NCBI RefSeq assembly: GCF_037893015.1
Contig: NC_133658.1
Coordinates: 144,637,982-144,701,981, forward strand
Direction: 5' to 3'
From: Macrotis lagotis
Taxonomy: Eukaryota > Chordata > Mammalia > Peramelemorphia > Peramelidae
Length of the DNA stretch: 64,000 nt
Under the pieces are notes generated by a model. It was not told the DNA's origin. It made no database searches and saw only the letters and a program-made list of their open reading frames with translations. This document shows, piece after piece, positions 1-12,689 of the stretch. The first letter of the stretch is position 1; each line of letters begins with the position of its first letter. A program made the position numbers and the translations under genes.

Positions 1-87
1 ATCTGCCCTTTGGTCTAGTAGTTCTAGTGTAGATTCTGAAGAAAAGTTTTCATTTGATGAGTCTTAAGGGGAAGGGTAGCCTTTAGG

Positions 88-255
88 CTTTTTTAGGACT
101 TTTTTTTCTTTTTTTTTTTGCAAGGCAAATGGGGTTAAGTGGCTTGCCCAAGGCCACACGGCTAGGTAATTATTAAGTGTATGAGACAGGATTTGAACCC
201 AGGTACTCCTGACTCCAGGGCCTGTGCTTTATCCACTACACCACCTAGCTGCCCC
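88..255 (-). mobile_element. tRNA-derived marsupial SINE (family A), antisense
   Basis: An antisense copy with a T-rich start, then GCAAGGCAAATGG, and ending in CACCTAGCTGCCCC, the complement of the SINE head. Imperfect flanking duplications lie at 72-87 and 256-270 (both contain TAGCCTTT). Confidence 0.9.
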
Positions 256-270
256 AAGGTTAGCCTTTGG

Positions 271-1440
271 CTAACACTTTATCACCCCTCCACTAAATGC
301 TAGTTACATAAAAGAGAGTCTCAAATATTGAATAGCAAGTAATTCTAGTTATGCAAACAAAACAGTAAAGAGAGAGTAGAAAAGTTCCACTGGAAATGCA
401 GATGCAAATAAGTTCTTCTTCCAGTGAAGTAGAAATAAGATCTGAATCAAATCAAGGGAAAGAAAATTATCTCATTCAGGTGAAGTCCTGTCTCAGTAGT
501 CTCTAAAATTTCAGGCCTTGGAGGTCAGGAGCATGATGGGCTTGGCTCTCTTAAATATTATTGACTCAAAGGGCTCTAGTCTATCATTCAGAAGTCTATT
601 TTCACTGCTTCCCAAAAGGTCTTTCCAGAAACATCTCTGTTATTTGAATAACCAAATTAGTTGCCTCCAAGGAAGATGGGATTAAAAGAGAAGTGAAAAC
701 AAAGGGGCCTTCCATTAAAATCTCATGATTTAGTGTGTGATACTGAGGCAAATGAGGAGCATACCAACTTCATCCCGGGGAAGATGGGAGAAAAACAGAA
801 ATGATTCTTTCTGATTTTGCAGGGAATTAAAAAATAGAGACCTGTTTGAGAGGTGTAGGAAAGAATTATTCCCATAGGCTTCAGAAAGGCTGATGGCATT
901 AAAAAACAGAGATGGGGAGATCCAAGTATCTAAAAAAAATTCATAAGTAACAGAATTATTCTAGTCTGGAGATATATTTTTGAGCTGTTACATTCAGATA
1001 GGTTAGAAAAGTGTTTCCAAATAGACCAGCATCTAGAGATCTGATCTACCAGACAATTTATGATAGAGAAAAGAGAAGAAAACTGAGAATAATATGACAT
1101 GCATTCTACATTTGGGAAAAGGAAAGTTCAAAAAATTCAGGGAAAAAAATAACAGGTACATGACACAAAGCAAAGAAAGATCCAAAAGGGATGAGAAACT
1201 CTCAAAAACAAAGTACTAAAGTCACAAAGAGAAGCAATTCCAGAGAAGAAGAAGATAATTGTCTAAACGCAAATCCATGTTGATTGCATAGGGACCTCAC
1301 CAACCCACTTAGATTTTTTAAATATATGTATACTGAAGATAGAGGCAGGGTCCAATTGCAGAAGATAAATCCAAAAATATGGCATTGTCCTATTAATAAT
1401 CTTAAGATTCAGATTGACTGATGACTGGAAAAGGTTAACA
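271..1440. other. Intergenic, no recognised feature
   Basis: A-rich, low-complexity intergenic sequence. There is no coding exon and no repeat I can name. Part of 1,380-1,440 may be the start of the following L1 fragment. Confidence 0.5.
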
Positions 1441-1528
1441 AAAAAAGTTGAAACTACATGGTGAGAAAAGGATGGGACTAGAGAAAATTACAAATATTGG
1501 AGGGCATGTGGGAAATATGTGTATACTC

Positions 1529-1682
1529 TTTTTTTTAGATATTTGCAAGGTAATGGGGTTAAGTGGCTTGCCCAAGGCCACACAACTAGGCAATTATTAA
1601 GTGTCTGAGGTCATATTTGAACTCAGGTACTCCTGACTCCAGGGCTGGTGCTCTATCCACTGTACCACCTAGCTGCCCCCTT
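1529..1682 (-). mobile_element. Family A SINE, antisense, inserted in the L1
   Basis: Full-length antisense copy ending in CACCTAGCTGCCCC. An 11-bp target duplication TGTGTATACTC flanks it at 1,518-1,528 and 1,683-1,693, and L1 sequence continues on both sides. Confidence 0.92.
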
Positions 1683-2138
1683 TGTGTATACTCCTTAACT
1701 CTGTAATACCACTGTTATTTCTAGTTCCCAAGGAGATCAGGGAAAAAGGAAAAGAACATATATGTTTTAAAATGCTTATAGTAGCTCTCTTTGTTGTGGC
1801 AAAGGACTGAAAACTGAGGGGATGGTCATCTATTGAGGATATTTGGTTGTGATGGAATACCATTGTGCTGTTAGAAATGATGAGCAGATTGATGTTAGGG
1901 GGAAAAAAATAGTAAGACTTGCAAGAAATAGTGAAAAGTAAAACTGGTAGAACCAAAAGTATGTTGTATAAAGTAACAGCAATATTGTTTGAAAAGTGAC
2001 TATGAATGACTAAACTATTCTGAGTGATATGAATATGCAAATAAATAGCAAAGGATCTCTGAAGGGAGATGCTAACCACCTTCAGAGAAAGGACCAATAT
2101 ATGGAAGTACATATTGTATGGTTCCACTTATATAAATA

Positions 2139-2145
2139 TGTGTGT

Positions 2146-2206
<61 letters not shown>

Positions 2207-2210
2207 TGTG
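2139..2210 (+). repeat. (TG)n microsatellite
   Basis: About 72 bp of nearly pure TG with two TA interruptions, inside the L1 3' region. The short ORFs across it are artefacts. Confidence 0.97.
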
Positions 2211-2329
2211 AGATATTGGCCTTCTCTAATGTGGGGTTGGGAGGAAGGGAGGGAGACAGAACTCAAAATGTAACAAAATAAAATAAATATTTTTTAAAAG
2301 AAAGGGCAGGATTAGTAGATAAGAGAATT

Positions 2330-3110
<781 letters not shown>

Positions 3111-4205
3111 GCTTCTTGAAAATGATATTCAGTGCCTGAAATTGTAACCAAGATGATTTGGTTGGCCAGGCTGAAGAAAAATTCTTGTTGGAGGAGTCAT
3201 TCCTCTGTGATGACCTACAAAAGAAAGTCAGCTTATCCTCTTTTTGCTTTTTCTCTTAAACTTTTCCTTTGGAGTACATGGATTGGGCAGGGGGAAAGGG
3301 AAGGAATTTTTAATCTTCCACTTAAACAGGAGTCCATGATGGCTGACTCAAACTTCATGTGCTTGCCCAGATGGCCAGAAAAGGGAGTTCACAGGCTTCA
3401 AGTTTATAGCTGCTTGATGCCCTTGTTTCCCCTTCTGAGTAAAGGTCAGAGACCAGGAAGCTGATCCTATGAACTGATAATGAATTCCTCAACCCAAAAG
3501 ACGGAAACAGTGGAGGGATAGTAGAAAAGCTTCATGAATTCTTGCAGAGCATACTACAGTAGTAAACAAGTTACTCATCCACAGGGCCCAATATGGGGAA
3601 TTCATAGAAAATGTTCCTGGACATCCTGTGTAGAGGAAAGGAAACCTAAATTTTATAGGTAGCACTATCCCTGAATCCAGCATTCTAGCTTAGAGGGGAA
3701 ATAGCTTGAGCAATGCAGTCTTGGGTTCTACTTTAAAAGAAACTCTGGGTTCAAGAGTTGTAAGATATGATTTAGAGGAGAAAAGGGAAAATTGTGAACA
3801 ACATGCTTTGGAGATAGAAGAGGACTGTCCACATAGCCTCCATAGAGTAAGGAAAAGTAATAAAACTATGAGATGGAGGAGTAAACCACTTACCTTGCCT
3901 TTCTATTACTGCCATGTATTATTTAGATATATAGGTAGTGAGTGAAGGTTTCCTTAATGAGAAGGGTAGCCTGTCTGGTAGCCCCAAAGTGTTTGCTTTC
4001 TAGGGGAACCAAACATGAGAGTGGCACTGAGTCTTGGGGTGGGGGGAATCATGTTCCAGTAGAAGACCTGGATGATCAGAGTGTGACCTACTAGCAGCTC
4101 TAAATTCACTTCCCTTCCAAGGAGAGTTAATAGGCTATTTCAAATATTTTATTATTTTTTTTATCTGTTTATGGGTTTCTGGTAGTCTTTTTCCAGATCT
4201 GCATT
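3111..4205. other. Intergenic, no recognised feature
   Basis: Short ORFs occur on both strands, but none looks like a known protein and no repeat family is clear. It may be an old, unrecognised interspersed repeat. Confidence 0.45.
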
Positions 4206-4207
4206 TT

Positions 4208-4600
4208 ATGAGGGGTGAAATAAAAAAATGTACCCTACAAAGTCATGGTCTCAAATCATCTCATTCTTCTTGTTACCCTACTCTTGAAGCATGCCAGTTT
4301 CTTAGCCTCCTTCATAAAATGTGGTATACCAAATTGAACACAATACTTCAGATGTTATCTGACCAAGGGTGGGGATTTGACCTGAGTGCTGCTCCTCTCT
4401 TAATACAGCAAGTAAAGCATTAACTCTTTTTTGGTTTTCATGTTATACTGTTGACTCCTTTGAAGCTTACAGTCCAGTAGATTCTCCCCCCACCCCAAGG
4501 CTTTCCCAGGCTGAGCTGTCAACCTAATAACTTCTATCTTCATCCCAGGTCCTTCTTTAGAATTATTAGTCATATCAGGCTTAATCACTGAATTCAGGAG
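4208..4600 (-). mobile_element. L3/CR1-type LINE fragment, antisense
   Basis: Antisense of the CR1/L3 C-terminal region. The + strand shows the complement of the conserved 'clinical' stretch: 'ttgaacacaatacttcagatg' type wording, then TTAATACAGC and GTTGACTCC. Heavily diverged. Confidence 0.6.
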
Positions 4601-4788
4601 CCTTCCTCCTTTGCCATAGGGCCTTAGTTAGATTATCCACCTCATACTGACACCTCCTGCCCTCTACTCAGATTCCTCAGGGTCTTTTTCCTCACATTCC
4701 CAGCTTCTTTGTTGGGAGCCTCCTAGGACACATCATTACTAGCCATAATATGGAGGAAGGACTTTGAATTAGTCTAATCACCTCATTC

Positions 4789-4956
4789 TTTTTATTTTTG
4801 TTTGTTTGTTTAGGTTTTTGCTAGGCAATGGCGTTAAGTGGCTTGCCCAAGGCCACACAGCTAGGTAATTATTAAGTGTCTGAGGTGGGATTTGAACTCA
4901 GGTACTCCTGACTCCGAGGCCGGTGCTCTATTCACTGTGCCACTTAGCCACCCCGC
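4789..4956 (-). mobile_element. Family A SINE, antisense
   Basis: Antisense copy flanked by 13-bp duplications with one mismatch (AATCACCTCATTC at 4,776-4,788 and AATCATCTCATTC at 4,957-4,969). Confidence 0.9.
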
Positions 4957-5516
4957 AATCATCTCATTCCTATGAAGCTCTCACTACCTATGTACAAACC
5001 TCAATTCCCCAAACCAACTCCCTTACTTCTCAACCCAAACCCCAGAGGATCCCACTCCAAATCTATCCACCCCTTCCACCATACCCTTCTAAATGCCTTT
5101 TCCATAATTAACTAACTTTGTTTTATCTTAGACTTTTTCTATTTTCATTGTTTCCAGTTTCTGGAAATGACTGAGAGCTAGCCCCCTTCTACATCTCTGG
5201 TAGTCTTTTCAAGCACAAATTAGATTGTCACTCATACCTCACAAACCTCCAACATTCAGTGGTCATGGTAGAGGATTTCCTTTTGCCGTTTCCAGAGACT
5301 CTTGTTACCATCACTCAACAACATCTTTGAGATCCATAGTATACAAATTTATCACTCAATGGTGATCCTGGTAGCTATTAGCAATAGATAATAATACCTT
5401 AATACCTCAATACATTCCCCTTCCTGCCTCAATGAGTTCAGTCTGTAAATCACAGTCCTTCTTTCCTCCCCAACTCCTACTCTCATGTTAAGGGATTTCA
5501 ACATGTATACATATAC

Positions 5517-5518
<2 letters not shown>

Positions 5519-5566
<48 letters not shown>
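5519..5566 (+). repeat. (AT)n microsatellite
   Basis: About 47 bp of alternating TA within the L2 remnant. Confidence 0.95.
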
Positions 5567-5572
<6 letters not shown>

Positions 5573-6118
5573 TGAATTTTCCTTCAAATGGTCTAACTTC
5601 GTAGTTCCTCAGTTTATTCCATTTCCAAGATCTACTTCATTCTACTTTATACGATATATTCTTGATCTTGCTATAATCCACAATTGTTCTACTTCTATAT
5701 TCATAGAAGTGTATATTCATGAATACCAAAATGCCTTTATTTGATAATAATCTCTTATCATTCCATCTTTCTCTATGACCTTCTAACTCTATTTTTTGGT
5801 CATCATTGTAACCTCCATTCCCTTTACCCCTCAGTTTTCTTATAGGCCATCAACCTTGCACTGGTAACATCCTCCTGCTTTCCCAATTCCTTTGTAAACC
5901 AACTCAGCTCTAATCACTTATCCCCTGTTCTATCACAGATCCTCTGGATTATTCCCATTATCTGATTTCTTTACCTTTATTCATGTGCTGCTTAATAAAG
6001 CTAGAGAAAAAAAAAAGAGAATTTGTGATTGGATCCACTGCAACTTTATATTACATAATCTCAACTGGACTCTCCCTGCAGTGAGGCCATTCTTTTACAC
6101 ATCCCTAACTGATTCTTT

Positions 6119-6287
6119 TTTTTCTTTTCTTTCTTTTTTTTTTAGTTTTTTTGCAAGGCAAATGGGGTTAAGTGGCTTGCCCAAGGCCACACAGCTAGGT
6201 AATTATTAAGTGTCTGAGACCGGATTTGAACCCAGGTACTCCTGACTCCAGGGCCAGTGCTTTATCCACTACACCACCTAGCTGCAC
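6119..6287 (-). mobile_element. Family A SINE, antisense, inserted in the L2
   Basis: Antisense copy with a perfect 16-bp target duplication CCCTAACTGATTCTTT at 6,103-6,118 and 6,288-6,303. L2 sequence continues on both sides. Confidence 0.95.
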
Positions 6288-7244
6288 CCCTAACTGATTC
6301 TTTATGCCACTCACTACAGCAGCTCTTTCAAATATTTTAGTACCTCCTCCAGCTTCCCATTGAATCCCTTTTCCACTCCACTTTTAAACCTGCCTTCTCT
6401 CCCACCTCATTGGAAAAAAAAAATTTGAAGCCTTTTGTTGAGAACTCTCCTTCTTCCTTATCTCACATCACTCAGACATCTTCCCCTACTACTTCCTCTT
6501 TCATTCCTATCTCTGATGTAGAGATAACCTTTTACAAGTATCTTTTTTTTAACATTCATTTTTAAGTAAGATTTAAGTTACAATTTTTTTCTCTCTTCCA
6601 CCCTCCTCCCTAAGACAATTTAATACACTACATGCATTCTGGATCCCATCCCATTGAGAATCCAGGAGATTGTCCCCACTACCATTCCTACTCTCTTTTT
6701 AATTTTTAATCTTTCCCTATCTGCTGGTTCCTTCCATGGTACCTACAAAAAGTCCAGTGTCTCCCCTAATGTTCAAAAGTCTCCACTTTCTCTCACCATC
6801 CCTGCAAGTTTTCCCTCCTTTGCTAAATTCCTTAAGAAAGTCCTTTTCTTTGCCTCTTTTCACTTACTTTTAAACCCTCTGAAGTCTGAATTTCAACCTT
6901 CTTTTTTCCATTGAAAGTATCCTCTCCAAAGTTGCCAGCAATCTATTTTTGCCAAATCTAATGGCCTTTTCCTAATCTCATTCTTCTTGATCACATTCTG
7001 TAGAGCCTTTGACACCACTGGTCACCACTTCCTCCTGAACATGTCTTCTCTAGGTTTTCAGTACACTGCTCCCTCCTGGTTCTCTTTCCCCTTTCTTAAA
7101 TGGCCATTTTCCAGTCTCCTTTGCTGGATCTTCATCTGTTTCAGGACAGGTCCTGTTTCAGGACCATCTACACTATCTTGGTGATGTCATTAGCTTCTAT
7201 AGATTCAATTGTCATCACCATACAAATGTTTCTAGATTTAATTA

Positions 7245-7393
7245 TTTTTAGTTGTTTTTTTCAAAGCAATGGGGCTAAGTGACTTACCCAAGGTCACACA
7301 GCTAGGTAATTATTAAATGTCTGGGGCTGGATTTGAACTCAGGTCCTCCAGGGCCAATGTTCTATCCACTGTGCCACCTAGCTGCCCCTTTTT
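7245..7393 (-). mobile_element. Family A SINE, antisense, inserted in the L2
   Basis: Antisense copy from the CAAAGCAATGGGG region to CACCTAGCTGCCCC. It has a short internal deletion around 7,345 relative to its neighbours. The flanks share an approximate TCTARTTTAATTA-like duplication. Confidence 0.85.
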
Positions 7394-7546
7394 TCCAAGT
7401 CTAATTATACAACCTTTGTCTCTCCTGAGATAGATCCTGCATCACCAACTGCTTTTGGGATAGATCAAGTTAGATATCTAGTTGACATCACATATTCAAC
7501 GTATCCCAAATTCAATTTATTATCTTCTCCTAAAACCTACTTTCTT

Positions 7547-7715
7547 TTTTTTTTGGTTTTGTTTTGGGGTTTTTTTTTGCAAGGCAGTGGGGTTAAGTGA
7601 CCTGCTCAAGGTCACACAGTTAGGTAATTACTAAGTGTCTGAGGTCAAATTTGAATTCAGGTCCTCCTGACTCCAGGACTGGTGCTCTATCCACTGTGCC
7701 CCCTAGCTACCCCAT
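7547..7715 (-). mobile_element. Family A SINE, antisense, inserted in the L2
   Basis: Antisense copy flanked by 15-bp duplications with one mismatch (AAAACCTACTTTCTT at 7,532-7,546 and AAAATCTACTTTCTT at 7,716-7,730). Confidence 0.92.
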
Positions 7716-8319
7716 AAAATCTACTTTCTTCTTTAACTTCCTTATTACTTCCTTCAAGGATATCATCCTTTCTCCCAGTTGCCCATACTCACAACCTCAG
7801 TGTCACACTCAGCTCCTCATTTCATCAACTACATATATCTAATATGTTGCTAAATCTTATTTCTAGTTTCACAATATCTCTTTTGCACAATTTCCTTTTC
7901 TCCACTTGTACAGTTGTTACTCTAGTATTAACCCTCATCAACATATACCTGGACTATTGCCATAGTCTTTTTTTTTCATAGAAGCTTTTTAGCAGTAGAA
8001 TTTCATCTTTAGCAAATAATTTGAAAAACTACTCACCTGCCCCCATTCTAGTTTCCACAATGTCTGGGCTTTCTTAACATGTACATGCTTATGTAAGAAG
8101 TTGTTATGTCAGAAATCACAAGGTCCCAGTAAAGTGAAACAAGACAGCTCCTTTCTTTAGGAAACATAATCTGCAGGGCAATGGGTAGCTCTTTTGATTG
8201 TGCCACACATGAGCTGACTGAAGCATGTAGCACTGAAGGCTTATAAATCACATCATGAATTACTTTATTTGAGCCACATGGCTACTTCATGAGGTAGACA
8301 TACCATAATCACCATTTTA

Positions 8320-8520
8320 TTTTGTTGTTTGTTGTTAGATAGTTTTCAGTCATGTCCAACTCTTCCTGACCACATTTGGGGTTTTCTTGGCAAAGATACT
8401 AGAGTGGTTTGCCATTTCCCTCTCCAGCTTAGGGTTAAGTGACTTACCTGGGGTTATAAGTGTTTTAGGCCAGATCTGAACTCAGGAAGATGCCATCTGC
8501 TGCCCTATACACCAAATTAA
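8320..8520 (-). mobile_element. tRNA-derived SINE with extended tail (family B), antisense
   Basis: Antisense copy with the 'cttggcaaagatactagag', 'tttgccatttccctctcc' and AGTGACTTACC blocks. This second family has a tail extending past the tRNA-like part. Confidence 0.8.
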
Positions 8521-9050
8521 ATGACTTTTTCAGGTTTTCAAAATCACCATTTGGGGCAGTATTTGAACCCAAAGCTTAACTCCAAGCCCACCACTTTATT
8601 TACTAAAGACACTGCCACACACAGGGTAACCTTCAATACACTATTATTACACAAGCAGAGATGTAGAGGTCAGCATTAAAATATCAGATATATATTTATT
8701 ACTGAACCAAAAAGGTCAGGAGCAGTCTCTACAACAATAAGTTTCTTTATGTCTGTCACTTGGCAGGCAGCTTCCAAAATGGGAGAGTCATAGCATTTAC
8801 TTCTTATCAGGGGCGGTGGCATGGTGGAGTGTTTGGACTTGGTACAAAACAAACATGAACATCATGGCATTGGCAGTTCTTTCTTTGTGAGTCTAGCTCG
8901 GTCTTTCTCTGGAGTCTCTTCTTGGAGCCACACCTAAACTTATGGTCACTTTTCATGAGAACCGACTGAAAAATGAGACAATTTTGCTTTGACTTCTTTG
9001 CACACCCCCCCCCCCCCCCCAAAAAAAAAAACCTCTTGATCTTAGACAAG
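8521..9050. other. Intergenic, no recognised feature
   Basis: Contains a C17/A11 homopolymer run at about 9,004-9,032. The minus-strand ORF at 8,807-9,049 resembles no protein I know. Confidence 0.45.
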
Positions 9051-9054
9051 CCTT

Positions 9055-9181
9055 AGCAATTGGGATTAAGTAATTTGCCCAGAGTCACATAGCTAGTAAG
9101 TATCAAGTGTCTGAGATCAAATTTGAACTCAGGTCTTAACTTCAGGGGTGGTGCTCTATCCACAGCGCCATCTAGCTGCCC
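9055..9181 (-). mobile_element. Family A-like SINE fragment, antisense
   Basis: Diverged antisense tRNA-derived SINE ending in CATCTAGCTGCCCC. Its T-rich tail region is missing. Confidence 0.8.
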
Positions 9182-9459
9182 CACTTAATTTTTTTTTTTG
9201 ACTTCTTGAAAATTGTGCCCAATGCTTAGACATGTCCTATCAAGATGGGAAGGCTTTCAGAGATCGATTGACTGTATGTTTGCAGATTGAGGACTAATGT
9301 ACCTGATTTTTATAGAATTTAAAAAAAATTATGAAATTAAGAAATATCAAATAAAATTAGCATTTTCTTGTATGTAATAGATCAGAAAAAAGGATTGTAC
9401 ATGAAATTGTAAACCTTTTATATACAGCTTGCTTTTCTTTTAAAATATATAATAAATTT

Positions 9460-9606
9460 GGGGCAGCTAGATGGCACAGTGGATAGAGCACTGGCCCTGA
9501 GGTCAGAAGACTTGAGTTCAAATCCAGCCTCAGACACTTAATAATTACTTAGCAGTGTGACCTTGGACAAGTCACTTAACCCCATTGCCTTGCAAAAACA
9601 AAACAA
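9460..9606 (+). mobile_element. Family A SINE, sense
   Basis: Sense copy beginning GGGGCAGCTAGATGGC and ending CCTTGCAAAAACAAAAC. Confidence 0.92.
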
Positions 9607-9716
9607 TATATGTAAATATATAATGTAAATTATATGTAATATATAAACTCAACACATAACTTTCACAAAATTGTTCTTGTCTGTAATTCTAGCATTCTTT
9701 TCCTTATTCTTCTGGA

Positions 9717-9870
9717 TTTTTTTTTTTAGGTTTTTGCAAGGCAAATGGGGCTAAGTGGCTTGCCCAAGGCCACACAGCTAAGTAATTATTAAGAGTCTGA
9801 GACCGGATTTGCATTCAGGTACTTCTGACTCCAGGGCCTGTGCTCTATCCACTGTGCCATCTAGCTACCC
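9717..9870 (-). mobile_element. Family A SINE, antisense
   Basis: Antisense copy from the T-run through GGTTTTTGCAAGGC to CATCTAGCTACCCC. A short TCTTCTG-like duplication flanks it. Confidence 0.9.
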
Positions 9871-9935
9871 CTCTTCTGTTTTTTTTTTTAAAGTTTCCAA
9901 CACAGATTTTTAATTTTTTTCCCTTTCTTCAAGAA

Positions 9936-10130
9936 AATTGCCAAGGTCACCCTTTGCATACTGGGTCATTGTCAGTCATCTTGACTTTTGTCTTATCTCT
10001 AGATTCTCATAATTCTGGTGGAGAGAAAGACATGACTTTGCACAACTCTGCCTCACTTAAATCTGATTCACTTACAAGTCAAGATAGCACTTTCATTGAT
10101 TCTCATTGAGAATGAAGAACAAACAATAAT
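9936..10130 (+). mobile_element. 3' part of a long-tailed marsupial SINE, sense
   Basis: Sense tail segment ('gccaaggtcaccctttgc' to 'gagaatgaagaacaaacaa'). The same kind of tail ends the copy at 28,000-28,291 ('gagaacaaaggacaaat'). Confidence 0.65.
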
Positions 10131-10134
10131 TTCC

Positions 10135-10325
10135 TTTCTTAATTCTAATGACTTCCCTCTGTTGATAATTTCTAATTTGTCCTGTATCTAGCTTGCTTGC
10201 TGGTTTTCCCTTTAAACTGTGAGCTTCTTGAGAGCAGAGGCTATCTTTTGCCTTTTCTTTCATCTTCAATACTTTGTACAGTGTCTGACACACAGTAGGT
10301 GCCTAATAAATTTTTATTGACTTAT
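10135..10325 (+). mobile_element. L2 LINE 3' end, sense
   Basis: Shows the typical L2 terminus: 'gtgagcttcttgagagcag', then the 'acacagtaggtgcctaataa' block ending in ATTGACTT. Confidence 0.8.
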
Positions 10326-10414
10326 TTTTTTTGCTAACTTATCTCTAATTCTCTCCTCTTACTCCTCTATCTCCAATTTAAAAATAAAAACAAAAAACTC
10401 TGAAACAAATACAC

Positions 10415-10905
10415 AGGTTTTTGTTGTTCTTTTTGCTTAAGCAAACTGTATTTCCACGTTGTCTCTGACTGGAAATTTATGTCTTATTTTGTATTTTGGA
10501 TCCTTCGCATCTCTCAGGAGGTGGATAATATGCCTTATCATCAGTCCTCCAAAAATGTTGGTGGCCATTGTGTTGATCCAGCTTCTTAAGTTTTTCACAG
10601 TTGTTTTCCTTAATGATATTGCAGTCGTCGTGTAAATTGTTCTCCTGTTTCTGTTCATTTCACCCTTCATGAGGTTATTCAAGTCTTCTCAGGTTTCTCT
10701 GGAACTTTTCCTTTCTTCATGGTAGTATATTCTATTGCATTCATATACCATATTTTATTCAGCTATTAACCCTTTGATGGGGACACCTTTAGTTTCCAGT
10801 TCTTTTCTCTTAAAAAAGAACTGTTATGATTATTTTTGTATATGTTGGATCTTATTTCATTGATATTTGGGGTAAAGGCCCAAGAGTCATACTTCATCAT
10901 TAAGT
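10415..10905 (-). mobile_element. L1 LINE 3' end, antisense
   Basis: Antisense of the L1 ORF2 C-terminus and 3'UTR. 'cattcatataccatatttt' followed by 'cagctattaaccctttgatg' is the complement of the segment read in sense at 29.0 and 35.1 kb. Confidence 0.75.
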
Positions 10906-11879
10906 TATATTTGAAGCATGATTGTATATTCAGTTTAAGCCTTCTCAATAGGTGGGGGCAAGTAAGAGGGAGAGAGAGTTTGGAACTTAATATTCTAAAA
11001 ATGAATATTAATAATAAAGAAAAATAGAAAATAAATTCAGTATAGTGACTTTTAGAAAGGTTGGCTATAGAGCAATAAATTTTAGGGACACAACATCTCT
11101 CAAAGACTACCTACTAATTTACACAAGAGCTGCATCATGGAGGGAATATAAATAACAAAGAAATTACAGATTCTTGCAGTATAGAAGAAAAAGTAGATTT
11201 GATCTTGTGTTGTTTAGGTCTCTAGATACTGACTCTGTCACCTATTATATTAGCTATTTCTCTCAGCTTAAACATTGGCAAATTTGGCCCAAAAAGTGCC
11301 ATCTATGGTTTCAAGAAAGCAATTAATAAAAAGAAAATGTTGAGTGTCATAGGACCAAGATCTCTGGGATGCTTCTTCCTCTGTAGATTTCCTTCTAACT
11401 TGACAGAGTTGCTTGCGTTAATGATTACACTGTTCAACCAGTCCTGAGTTCACCTAACATATAATTTCTTTTAGTTTTGATCTCTACAGATTGTTCAAAA
11501 GTATAACTTTGAGGGATTTTGTCAAGCAACCTAGTTCTTTTCAGACTTTTCCGTACCTTTGTCTTCCCTATCTTCACTTCCTATCTTTTATTATATTCAT
11601 CTCTGCACATGTCCTATGCCCCAAGAAGAAGGTAAAAATCTGTGAGCAAAAGACTTTCATTTTTGCCCTTTTCTCCCCAGTTCCTACTGCAGTGCCTCCT
11701 ATTCAGTAATGTTTACCAAACAGAATTACCACAATCCAGGTGGATCATGCCTAACAGCATTCCCTTGACCTACCAGTCTAGTTACCTTGTCAAAAAAGGA
11801 AATGAGGTCAGTCTGGCATGACTTGTTCCCGACAGTGTCTTTTACTTTTTAACTCTTTGTTTTTCTTACAAACCATCCT
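10906..11879. other. Intergenic, no recognised feature
   Basis: Nothing identifiable as a gene or a named repeat. Confidence 0.45.
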
Positions 11880-12010
11880 ATTAGTAACTGAGAGCCAGAA
11901 AGGGAAGTGACTTGCCCAGGGTCGCTCAACCAGTTATTGGCAGAGATGGAATGAGCTCTCCTAAACGCCAAGTCCACAGCCCCTTGTTGTATCACTGCGT
12001 TATCTAGTTT
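11880..12010 (-). mobile_element. MIR-type SINE, antisense
   Basis: Antisense MIR core region ('gggaagtgacttgcccagg' followed by TCGCTCAACCAGTTATTGG). Confidence 0.75.
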
Positions 12011-12114
12011 AGTCTTTTTAGGCACTGCATCAGCATTACATAAGAGTGAAACAGCTCAGTCAATTGTAAAGAATGGTTTTGGAAATCAGATCTGCCAATC
12101 GCTAAACATTTAAA

Positions 12115-12290
12115 ATCATGCATGGGATTTAGAGCCGGTAGGGACCCTAGGAATCATCTAGTCTAAAACCACCTCATTTTCTAGACAGGGAAGCTGAGAT
12201 GCTTAGACTTGCTCAAGGTCATACAAGTAATATGTGGTGGTCAGAATTCGAACCCCGGGTTCTTGGCTGTAGGTCCATCCCCCATGCTGA
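12115..12290 (-). mobile_element. MIR-like SINE, antisense
   Basis: Contains 'agggaccctaggaatcat' and 'cttgctcaaggtcata', typical of old core-SINEs. It abuts the CpG island. Confidence 0.65.
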
Positions 12291-12689
12291 TCAAATAAAT
12301 TGTTTCCCTGCGCACATTGTGCATAGGATGGACTTGCTTCAAAGCTGGCATCTCGTCCTGCCCCGGTTTCCATGCGGGAAGCTGCGACACTCAGCTGCCC
12401 AGGATGCTGAAAATAGGGCACCCTCCCGCAGACCTGCCCCAGAGCGCCGGGCTCCGCCCAGCCGCCCTCTCCGCCCGGCCAATCAGAGGCCCGAGCGACT
12501 GGGCAGCCCCAATCACAGGTGGCACCAACGCAACCCATCACCCAGCTCGGAGCCCGCAGGCCCTGGAGGAGGCTCCTCAGGGCGGGGCCAGCCAGAGGGC
12601 GGAGGAGGAGAAGAATGACAGACCCAATCAGCGACTCCCTCCCTCTCGCTGCTCTGAGGGCGGAGCGCGGGGGCGGCCGCCTGGGCCAA

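Larger units (their letters stand above)
1440..2300 (+). mobile_element. L1 LINE 3' end, sense, truncated
   Basis: In sense it carries the decayed C-terminal end of L1 ORF2: a stretch like VALFVVAKD, then the codons around the usual 'aatggctga'-type region, followed by a 3'UTR. It matches the better-kept L1 copies at 32-35 kb. It is split by the SINE at 1,529-1,682 and contains a long TG repeat. Confidence 0.75.
4970..7975 (+). mobile_element. Long decayed L2 LINE, sense
   Basis: The sense strand follows the L2 order from endonuclease to reverse transcriptase. Around 5,490 'agggatttcaacatg' corresponds to the GDFN endonuclease motif. At 6,925-7,095 'gccaaatctaatgg' and 'cctttgacaccactgg' mark the RT palm. 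At 7,400-7,540 and 7,716-7,975 are the later RT and C-terminal segments ending 'ctggactattgccatag'. No reading frame survives. Three SINEs and an AT repeat are inserted. The part before about 5,200 is less certain. Confidence 0.65.

Noticed and set aside
8807-9049. Minus-strand ORF with a Gly run
   Set aside because: The Gly run comes from a poly-C tract, and the rest resembles no known protein.
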